Shown here piece by piece: positions 6,700 to 12,704 of a DNA stretch of 12,704 nucleotides; the stretch's first letter is position 1; each line of letters starts with the position of its first letter. The notes under the pieces are model-generated. The model was not told the DNA's origin. It worked only from the letters and a program-made list of their open reading frames with translations, and did no database searches. The stretch is taken from the NCBI GenBank assembly GCA_045561575.1, contig JBJKXM010000019.1, positions 1-12,704 on the forward strand, read 5' to 3'. The stretch comes from GCA-002715885 sp045561575. Lineage in GTDB: Bacteria; Bacteroidota; Bacteroidia; Flavobacteriales; BACL11. The position numbers and the translations under genes are program-made.

Positions 6700-6702
6700 T
6701 TG

Positions 6703-7188
6703 ATGTCATCTAAACAAACAATTGTGAGAAAAATCTCTCTAATAATTCTTTTTTTTACTTTAACATTTAGTGTTAAAGCTCAAATTTTTAAAGAAAAATA
6801 TATAAATGATGCAACCATAGTTGCTAATAATTGGTTAAATAATGTTGTCACAAAAAACTATGGATTTGCATATTTAGATTATTCTCAACAAGTAAAGGAA
6901 AATTCAGACTCTACCTATTGGATTCAAGCTGTTGATCAATTGATGAAAGAATTTGGAACATTTAAAAAGAGAGAAATAATTAAAAGTGAATTTAAAAATA
7001 ATCTTGAAAATCTTGGGGATGGTTTTTACGTTTTTATTGAATATAAAAGCAATTACAAGAATGTTGAAGTATGTAATGAGTACATGCTTTTAGGTCAAAA
7101 TGACAAACTGCAGTGGAAAATATTAAGATATGACTTTTCATATGAAAGCGATGAATTAGATAATCCTAATGAAAAATCATCTAATTAA
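6703..7188 (+). CDS. Secreted DUF4019-like protein, function unknown
   Basis: The 161-residue protein has a clear Sec signal peptide: basic start MSSKQTIVRK, hydrophobic core, and likely cleavage after SVKA (residues 23-26, before QIF). The mature part has WLNNV..KNYGFAYLDYSQQ, the central stretch TYWIQAVDQLMKEFGTFKKREI, then FYVFIEYKSNYKN...CNEYMLLGQNDKLQWKILRY. This alternation of a short helix pair and an antiparallel sheet ending in a 'WKILRY' strand matches the DUF4019 pattern (WLxxVDxGxYxxSWxxxS...W...GxYVVIQYxTxFxxK...ETVTLxxExDGxWRVAGY). DUF4019 has no established function. Two TTG codons precede the ATG in frame; the ATG is chosen because it sits just past a -7 box. The 3' end overlaps the convergent T9SS gene by 12 bases. 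Confidence 0.7.
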   Translation: MSSKQTIVRKISLIILFFTLTFSVKAQIFKEKYINDATIVANNWLNNVVTKNYGFAYLDYSQQVKENSDSTYWIQAVDQLMKEFGTFKKREIIKSEFKNNLENLGDGFYVFIEYKSNYKNVEVCNEYMLLGQNDKLQWKILRYDFSYESDELDNPNEKSSN

Positions 7189-10100
7189 TATTACCGTTCC
7201 GCTTAAAATCTTTCTTTCTGAATCCTTTAACTCCCTATATGTAATTTCATAAACATAGGTTCCTAATGGAGCATCATTTCCGCTTAATAATTTCCCATCC
7301 CACTCACCCATTTTATAAAAAGAGGTACTATTATTGTTATCACACATTGAGTTTTCCAACATATTATTAGTCAATAAAATTTCATTTGATTCAAAAATTA
7401 ATGTACTATTCCATCTGTCAAAAATTTTAATTTCGAAATTATAAAACAATCCTAATGCCTTTATATAGAAAAAATCATTACACATATCTTTATTTGGTGA
7501 AAAGCTATTTGGAATAAAAAATTTACTTTCAGGTACTACACATACATTTTGACTTGAAGAATCAACACATCCTCCTTCATTAACTAAATACAGAGTAACA
7601 TTAAAATTTCCTGTATCTGTATATGTATAAGATGGATTAAGAGAGAACGTATATGGAAGTATATTTCCATCATCAAAATCCCAAAAACTATTAGAACTAA
7701 TTTCATTAGGGTTAACAATACTTAAATCAATAAACTGAATATTTGCTTCTAACACTGATAAGCATTCAGTATTATTTAAAGAAAAATCTGAGAGAAGATT
7801 ATCATAACCATTAATACTAACAGTATCTACAACACTACACATTGAAATTAAATCAGTCGCAGTTACAATATAGTCTCTGTTCACTAAAGCATATATACTA
7901 TCTCCTTGGGTAATAGGGTTTGTATTCCATTGATAACTTATATTTGAAGTTGAATTAGAACTAACTTTGGCAAAACCATATTCTCCAAAACATTTCTTGT
8001 CAGAACTAACAAAACTTAAATTAAAAGTATTGAAAACAAAAATAGTTATTGTATCAATAGTCTCTTCAGAACATCCATCAGAAACATTAACAACATAATT
8101 AGTAGTAGTACTAGGGGCAACTAAATGACTAAAACTACTACTTAGATTATTACTCCAACTAAATTGATAATTCCCAGTTCCTCCGCTTGAAATAATACTA
8201 ATATTAACTAATTCTCCGTCACAAATAGTATCATTAGAGGAATAAACGGATGATAACAATTCGCTTCCTACAAAGAAAACAGTATCAACTGAAGAAACAC
8301 AATTTCCAGACCCGTATGTGTATGAAATGTTATGATATCCTGCTCCAGCTAAAGAAGGATTAAAAGCATTATTTACAACACCATTTCCATTTAAAACTCC
8401 TCCTGTTGGAAATACTGAAATGTTGTAAAAAGAATCAATAAAACAATAATTAATATCAATATTAGAAAAAGAAATATTTGGGGGATCAATAACTTCGACT
8501 AAGAAAGTATCAACACATCCATTTTCAGATGTATATTGAAGATAAGTATTGCCAAGAGGAACTAATGATGGATCAAAAAGTCCAGTATTATTATCAATAA
8601 TACCATTACCATTCCATTGACCACCCAAAACATTTATGTTTAAAATAAATGGAGAAGAATTTGAACATATCAAAGTATCCAACAAAATAGGTTTTGGATA
8701 TACACTAAAAATTAAATCATCTTGACAAGAATTTGCAGAATAAGTTATTAAATGATTGCCGCTTCCTGAAATATAAGGGCTAAAAACACCAGGAAAATTT
8801 GAATTAGTAATACCATTTCCCACAAAAAATCCATCATATGGTTGTCTATCTAATGTGTTTAAACCTAAAAAAAGTTCAGAAGAGTTATGACAAAGAAATA
8901 AAGTATCTTCAAAAACTTCAGTGTCTACAACATTAATCTCAACTGTATCAATACATTGATTAAATGAATAAGTAACTAAATCAACCCCTATATTGTTTGA
9001 TGGATCATAAAAACCAGTATTTTGATTTATAATATTTATACCATTCCAAATACCTCCACTTGGTAATCCTGTTAAATTAAAAGGTGGTAGAGATGGGCAA
9101 ATAGTAAGATCATTTCCTGCATTAATTGGATCAACTGATACCGTTATATTATCAGTACACCCCTGAATAGAATATTCAAAAATATGATTACCAGAAGAAA
9201 TAACGTCTGTCAAAATAGTACCATCACTTGTTATTGGACCTGCCAAAAATGAAATTTTATCTATAGCAATATCTGAAGACCATGTATGACCAGTTAATAC
9301 TCTAAATCTTACTTTTAACTCGGAAGAAATAAAGTTTGTAAGATCAATAGATTGTGAATGCCATTGGTCTCCTAAATTTCCTATAATGTTCCAGATATCA
9401 AGCTGCCATGTTAAACCATTATCAACAGAAATGTCAATTGATAAAATAGAATTATCGTTTCCATTTCCATATTTATGATAATAAAAATTTAAAATTGGAT
9501 TATTGTATTGTGAAATATTAATGCATGGGCTAGTAATCGAAGAATTCTTAAAAGGATGGTTTGAATTTGATGTTTCAGTGTAGATATAATTATTTAAATC
9601 ATATGCAAAAGAAGGACCTGTATTGTTTGATGGTGTTCCGTTAGTATTAGTAACCCAATCAAAATCATTATTTACATCATTTGTCCAGTTAGATAGTCCA
9701 AGTTCAAAACTTTCAACATAAGGAAAATTATCAATTGAATTTAAACACGAACTTGGAATAATAGGATTTATAATGATTGATGACCATATACCTCCAATGG
9801 GATTAGCAAAAACTGATGTGTCTTGAGAATTTTGACAAATAGTAAGGTTATTTGGCATATTTAAACTATTAACAATATCAACCAATAATGTATCTGAACA
9901 TCCATTAGGCAAAGTATAGACAGCTTCAATAACAGAGGGAAATGGACCAACATCTATATCACCGTTAGGTTGTATTGCACTACTACCAGACCAAGTACCT
10001 CCACTAGTAGTAAGATTAGAATTTAGGTTAAAAGTTGGAGCATTAATACAAGCTGAAATATCATCACCAGCATAAATCTCTAAAACTGTAATTTGCAAAT

Positions 10101-11259
10101 CATCATCACATCCATTAATATCATAATTTAAATTATATGTTCCTGGAGATAGAATTGAAGGATCAAATAATGGATTTGTTCCGTTACTAATACTACTACC
10201 TGACCACCATCCCCCAGATGGGTTTCCAGATAATGTAACTGGAGATGCAGTATTACATATAGAAAAATCTGCTTGAGTTGTAGTTGGAGGAACAACTACA
10301 ACAGTTATAGTATCTGATTGAGCATTTGCTGGACCTAAATCACTAACTGAAACAATATACTGAGTAGTAGTAGTTGGACATACATTATGCGGTCCAGAAT
10401 TATTTGGTAATATTGGAGTCCAAGAAAAATTATATGTTGAGGCATCACCACCACTAACAGAGACATTTAAATCAGTACATTCCCCTAAACAAATAGTATC
10501 ACTATCAGCATACAAATCTACCTCTAAGGGACAGTCTAAAACATCAAACGATAAAGATGATGACAAAGACCATATACTATCACAAACATCCTTAAAAAAG
10601 GATTCAAAATAAATATTATAAGAACCACTTTCATTAATTCCAGGAAATAAGTTAAGTTGTATTAAATCTGTAGAATCATTTACACAAGCTATAGGAGTAG
10701 CATTTACAGTTTGATTGATTTGACCACCAACATTAATATTTGCTGTATAAACAGAGTCGCAATGAATATTTTGATCAAGCTGAACATTTAAAGTTGTAAT
10801 GCTACATGTTGGAGCAGTTGGTAAACTTAACATTGGCGGATCAGGAACATCTATAATTGTTTCCCAACTTAAATTAAATCCATCTGCAGCCACATTTAAG
10901 TCAGAAACAAAAACAATAGTAACACATCCATTAGAAACAATTTGGGGTGGTGTATTTACTCCTGAAAAAGGTCCTGCTAGTAATGGAGAGGAAATATTGG
11001 GTCCATCATATATTAAGAGATAATCATTAATAGGTTCAGTATTAAAAAAACTAAAATCAATAATTATAGAAGCTGCGCCATTTGGACAAATTGTAAATGT
11101 ATAATTTTCATTATGATCATACCATCCTGCTTGTTGAGTATTTGCTTCACTATCACTTAATGTACCAAAACAATCATCAACTGTTTGATTAGACATAGTA
11201 TATTGAGCATTAACAATATATGATAAAGCTAAAGAAATGAATAAAAATATTAATCTCAT
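7177..11259 (-). CDS. Giant T9SS-exported surface protein: CUB, seven Ig-like modules with nested MAM-like domain, PKD, type B sorting domain
   Basis: The 1360-residue protein has a signal peptide (about 1-18, ending VNA). A CUB domain spans about 21-136 (DDCFGTLSD, NENYTFTICPNGA, DYLLIYDGP). An Ig-like stretch spans about 140-243. A 'DTICLGE...FSWTP...TTTTQYIVSVSD' module lies at 250-323 and a second copy at 1007-1075. Between these come seven GGxWxG modules. A PKD-like domain lies at 1157-1242 (FWDFDDG, SYTYTDTGNFNVTL). The type B T9SS sorting domain lies at 1246-1360 (FIPNSFSPNKDMCNDFF, EIKIFDRW, WDGKLLSGNDAPLGTYVYEI, GTVILIR), as in gliding-associated C-terminal domains. It should be exported through the outer membrane; adhesion or matrix building is an inference from the domain set. 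It is the last gene of the right-hand operon, with an ATGA overlap to the small lipoprotein. No catalytic domain is visible. Confidence 0.93.
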   Translation of the reverse strand: MRLIFLFISLALSYIVNAQYTMSNQTVDDCFGTLSDSEANTQQAGWYDHNENYTFTICPNGAASIIIDFSFFNTEPINDYLLIYDGPNISSPLLAGPFSGVNTPPQIVSNGCVTIVFVSDLNVAADGFNLSWETIIDVPDPPMLSLPTAPTCSITTLNVQLDQNIHCDSVYTANINVGGQINQTVNATPIACVNDSTDLIQLNLFPGINESGSYNIYFESFFKDVCDSIWSLSSSLSFDVLDCPLEVDLYADSDTICLGECTDLNVSVSGGDASTYNFSWTPILPNNSGPHNVCPTTTTQYIVSVSDLGPANAQSDTITVVVVPPTTTQADFSICNTASPVTLSGNPSGGWWSGSSISNGTNPLFDPSILSPGTYNLNYDINGCDDDLQITVLEIYAGDDISACINAPTFNLNSNLTTSGGTWSGSSAIQPNGDIDVGPFPSVIEAVYTLPNGCSDTLLVDIVNSLNMPNNLTICQNSQDTSVFANPIGGIWSSIIINPIIPSSCLNSIDNFPYVESFELGLSNWTNDVNNDFDWVTNTNGTPSNNTGPSFAYDLNNYIYTETSNSNHPFKNSSITSPCINISQYNNPILNFYYHKYGNGNDNSILSIDISVDNGLTWQLDIWNIIGNLGDQWHSQSIDLTNFISSELKVRFRVLTGHTWSSDIAIDKISFLAGPITSDGTILTDVISSGNHIFEYSIQGCTDNITVSVDPINAGNDLTICPSLPPFNLTGLPSGGIWNGINIINQNTGFYDPSNNIGVDLVTYSFNQCIDTVEINVVDTEVFEDTLFLCHNSSELFLGLNTLDRQPYDGFFVGNGITNSNFPGVFSPYISGSGNHLITYSANSCQDDLIFSVYPKPILLDTLICSNSSPFILNINVLGGQWNGNGIIDNNTGLFDPSLVPLGNTYLQYTSENGCVDTFLVEVIDPPNISFSNIDINYCFIDSFYNISVFPTGGVLNGNGVVNNAFNPSLAGAGYHNISYTYGSGNCVSSVDTVFFVGSELLSSVYSSNDTICDGELVNISIISSGGTGNYQFSWSNNLSSSFSHLVAPSTTTNYVVNVSDGCSEETIDTITIFVFNTFNLSFVSSDKKCFGEYGFAKVSSNSTSNISYQWNTNPITQGDSIYALVNRDYIVTATDLISMCSVVDTVSINGYDNLLSDFSLNNTECLSVLEANIQFIDLSIVNPNEISSNSFWDFDDGNILPYTFSLNPSYTYTDTGNFNVTLYLVNEGGCVDSSSQNVCVVPESKFFIPNSFSPNKDMCNDFFYIKALGLFYNFEIKIFDRWNSTLIFESNEILLTNNMLENSMCDNNNSTSFYKMGEWDGKLLSGNDAPLGTYVYEITYRELKDSERKILSGTVILIR
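8269..10266 (-). repeat. Seven tandem Ig-like modules within the surface protein
   Basis: The core GG(I/T/Q)W(S/N)G with a following (I)..NG..FDPS...G.....Y...GC.D recurs at residues 349, 420, 489, 735, 810 (degenerate, DGFFVGNG), 879 and 953. The spacing is 71, 69, 246, 75, 69 and 74. Each module has one Cys near its start and one in the terminal GC, probably a disulfide. The 246-residue step contains one extra domain. The repeats are diverged at DNA level, so they are old duplications and not a recombination-prone array. Confidence 0.8.
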
Positions 11260-11690
11260 TGCTTATTAACAGTGATATTAGGAGTTGTTATTGCATTACT
11301 CCAATTTAAATTTTGATCTTGAATTCTAATTGTAAAATTTAACAATTCTACTAAACCATTTCCGAACAAAAAAGGAGAATCAATTTCCACTAATAATTCT
11401 CCAGTAACAGATAATGAATTATCTGGAGGAGTAACAGGTATAATATGATAATAGTCTGGGTTAGATAATCTACTGTCTTTTACTTCAAGAGATAAATAAT
11501 CAGGATCTGAAAAACCAACAAATCCCTCAGGATGTTGATAAAATAACCTCACATAAATATTTTCTTGAAATTCAATTATTTCTGTGGGGTTAGTATTTAA
11601 TAAACTGATACTAAAAACAACTTCATCTTCTTTTTTTTCGCATGATGAAACCACCAAAATACATATTAAAAAATAAAGGAATTTTTTCAT
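11256..11690 (-). CDS. Small lipoprotein of unknown function
   Basis: The 144-residue product has a type II signal peptide, MKKFLYFLICILVVSSC, with lipobox VSSC and lipidated C17 followed by EKKEDE. Charged residues directly after the cysteine are consistent with outer-membrane or surface sorting. The mature part (about 25-141) is rich in beta strands, with FSISLLNTNPTEIIEFQENI, YVRLFYQHPEGFVGFSDPDY, LSLEVKDSR and the ending FTIRIQDQNLNWSNAITTP. The last stretch resembles the 'DRAGNxSN' strand often seen in Ig-like or cadherin-like folds of Bacteroidota lipoproteins. No cofactor motif is present. It sits three bases after the cytochrome-like lipoprotein gene and overlaps the T9SS protein gene by four bases (ATGA), so all three are made together. 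Function is unknown; an accessory role for its neighbours is inference. Confidence 0.8.
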   Translation of the reverse strand: MKKFLYFLICILVVSSCEKKEDEVVFSISLLNTNPTEIIEFQENIYVRLFYQHPEGFVGFSDPDYLSLEVKDSRLSNPDYYHIIPVTPPDNSLSVTGELLVEIDSPFLFGNGLVELLNFTIRIQDQNLNWSNAITTPNITVNKQ

Positions 11691-11693
11691 AAC

Positions 11694-12623
11694 CTAAATA
11701 ATTTTTAATGTAAAATATCTTAAAAAAGTAAATGGAGAACCGTTATTGGGAATCTCAGTAATTGGATTAACATCATCTTTTACATAAATCTTAAAATATA
11801 TAATATCTCCAACATTAAAGCCAGTTAAATCAAGTGTATACTTATGAAAATATTCTTCATTTGTTGAGCTAGAAAAATAACCTAATTGATTAATTGGGGA
11901 ATTATAAATTTGCAAGTCTTCTTCAGAAACATTATCAAAATTGAATAAATTAGTTGATTTCTTAACCTTATTGTATTGAAGATTATTGGGTTGTAGAAGA
12001 TCGTCAAATACACTAAACCAAATATCAACTGAATTTAATGTATTAGATATTAAAACTGATCCAGAGGGATCTCTACTCAAAGGATTATTAGTTTGTCCAG
12101 TATTAAATACAACCATACCTCTACCTAGTGGAATATCATTAGGTAATAATGGAGAGTTACCAAACATATCTTTTGCACCTTGATCAATCCAATCTTTAAT
12201 ATTCTGTATATATTCATCTTTATTATTATTCCAATCATCTTCTGATTCTAAAGGCATTATACCAGAAATTCCATCAATATCAACTATTAATCTATGATAT
12301 AAAACAGATTGCAATGAATTACCAGGATCAACTCTATAATTGAAAGAATTATTATTATCATTCTTTATTGGTGGTTGATAAACTAAAGAATTATATGAGC
12401 TTTCTATAGTTCTAAAATCTGGCTCAAAAGTTCCATCATGACAACCTGAGTTTGCACAGGTTGTTGAAAAAATATTATGATGTAAAGCAGAAAAAGAAGT
12501 AGGTTCTAAAAAATATGTAGTGTCATTAATTGAATTAGAATTATTGTCAAATTCAAATGGATTGATTTCCTCTTTACATGAAAAGCAGAGTATTAAAACA
12601 AGAAATAAAAGAATTTTTTTCAT
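11694..12623 (-). CDS. Cytochrome-c-like lipoprotein with a CX4CH motif
   Basis: The 309-residue protein starts with the type II signal MKKILLFLVLILCFSC (lipidated C16). Residues about 45-150 form a cytochrome-c-like domain: HHNIFSTTCANSGCHDGTF with C56, C61 and H62 spaced as CX4CH, two residues longer than canonical CXXCH. It is followed by SVLYHRLI and the methionine-proline loop GIMPLES (M123, possible sixth iron ligand), then the helix IQNIKDWIDQGAKD. This order is typical of single cytochrome-like domains of Bacteroidota and Planctomycetota surface lipoproteins. Heme binding is likely but unproven because of the spacing. Residues about 190-309 are beta-rich, with HKYTLDLTGFNVGDIIYFKI and ending FLRYFTLKII, and match no family I can name. 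The gene follows an unidentified gene by three bases and precedes the small lipoprotein by three bases, a tight operon. Confidence 0.8.
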   Translation of the reverse strand: MKKILLFLVLILCFSCKEEINPFEFDNNSNSINDTTYFLEPTSFSALHHNIFSTTCANSGCHDGTFEPDFRTIESSYNSLVYQPPIKNDNNNSFNYRVDPGNSLQSVLYHRLIVDIDGISGIMPLESEDDWNNNKDEYIQNIKDWIDQGAKDMFGNSPLLPNDIPLGRGMVVFNTGQTNNPLSRDPSGSVLISNTLNSVDIWFSVFDDLLQPNNLQYNKVKKSTNLFNFDNVSEEDLQIYNSPINQLGYFSSSTNEEYFHKYTLDLTGFNVGDIIYFKIYVKDDVNPITEIPNNGSPFTFLRYFTLKII

Positions 12624-12626
12624 AAA

Positions 12627-12704
12627 TCATATTAAGTCAAATAATGATTTACTAGACGCTACTAAGCCAGAGCCAACAACATCATTTTTACATCCAAGTA
12701 TTTC
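12627..12704 (-). CDS. C-terminal end of an unidentified protein
   Basis: The frame is open from the right edge to TGA at 12627-12629 and gives 25 residues, EILGCKNDVVGSGLVASSKS then LFDLI. The other two minus-strand frames are less protein-like; one of them reaches a stop after about 14 codons. Its stop lies three bases before the start of the cytochrome-like lipoprotein, matching the tight spacing of the other genes in this operon, which supports it being coding. No family is recognised from so short a piece. Confidence 0.4.
   Translation of the reverse strand, partial: EILGCKNDVVGSGLVASSKSLFDLI

Larger units (their letters stand above)
6326..6702. other. 377-base non-coding region between divergent genes
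   Basis: This is the longest gap in the window. It is extremely AT-rich, with stop codons in all frames and no tRNA, rRNA or recognisable riboswitch fold. It holds three copies of ACTAGATAA, two copies of GTTAATAAGT (6416-6425 and 6597-6606), and the promoter of the DUF4019-like gene at its right end. Its length in an otherwise compact region suggests regulatory content or a small RNA. Confidence 0.7.

Noticed and set aside
6697..6702. Upstream TTG TTG start for the DUF4019-like gene
   Set aside because: These codons overlap or abut the -7 box, and the ATG at 6703 gives a normal signal peptide.
7154..7186. Inverted repeat AATTAGAT ... ATCTAATT as a terminator for the right-hand operon
   Set aside because: The stem is 8 bp of mostly A/T with a 17-base loop, lies in coding sequence of the convergent gene, and has no proper T run. 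Chance is likely in such AT-rich DNA.
8269..10266. The GGxWxG modules as a recent tandem DNA duplication or phase-variable repeat
   Set aside because: The modules share only a short protein pattern and are strongly diverged at base level, so no slippage or recombination array is present.
10799..11023. A 74-codon + strand frame inside the CUB region of the surface protein
   Set aside because: It is antisense to conserved CUB residues and has no promoter or family resemblance.
11986..12183. A 65-codon + strand frame inside the cytochrome-like lipoprotein gene
   Set aside because: Shadow of a convincing lipoprotein gene with operon context; no motif.

Overview
The window comes from an AT-rich member of the Bacteroidota, most likely an uncultivated (perhaps marine) flavobacterium-like lineage. 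The support is: a large surface protein ending in a type B type IX secretion system (T9SS) sorting domain, a PorE/OmpA-type TPR-PD40 protein, Bacteroidota-type -7 promoter boxes (TAnnTTTG) just upstream of several genes, no visible Shine-Dalgarno sequences, and LpxB (a Gram-negative outer membrane). The sequence fits an ordinary chromosome. I see no transposase, phage gene, CRISPR array, tRNA or rRNA.

Layout. (1) 1-132: an open-ended + strand reading frame resembling the N-terminal domain of PrmC (HemK). It runs head-on into a broken TPR-PD40 gene (109-804, -) at about position 121. Both frames lose homology at the same point, so this is a rearrangement or assembly breakpoint. (2) 804-1436 (-): queE, translationally coupled to the TPR-PD40 gene. 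It is divergent from ftcD (1506-3203, +), a bifunctional histidine-degradation enzyme. (3) 3190-5316 (-): a tightly overlapping operon surE - 92-aa membrane protein - lpxB. (4) 5398-6078 (+): a YugP-type membrane zinc peptidase divergent from surE, followed by a strong two-way terminator shared with a 65-aa conserved small protein (6128-6325, -). (5) 6326-6702: a 377-base non-coding gap with three copies of ACTAGATAA. (6) 6703-7188 (+): a secreted DUF4019-like protein. (7) 7177-12704 (-): a four-gene operon read from the right edge: the tail of an unidentified gene, a cytochrome-c-like lipoprotein with a CX4CH motif, a small lipoprotein, and a 1360-residue T9SS-exported surface protein (CUB, seven Ig-like modules with a nested MAM-like domain, PKD, type B sorting domain).

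How the genes relate. LpxB makes the lipid A disaccharide of the outer membrane. SurE is a phosphatase housekeeping partner in the same operon. QueE feeds queuosine synthesis. FtcD converts formiminoglutamate plus tetrahydrofolate to methenyl-THF. The right-hand operon would place two lipoproteins and one giant secreted protein at the cell envelope or surface. Its common function is unknown and is the most likely place in the window for something undescribed. Several genes have their -7 box so close to the start codon that the mRNAs would be leaderless or nearly so.
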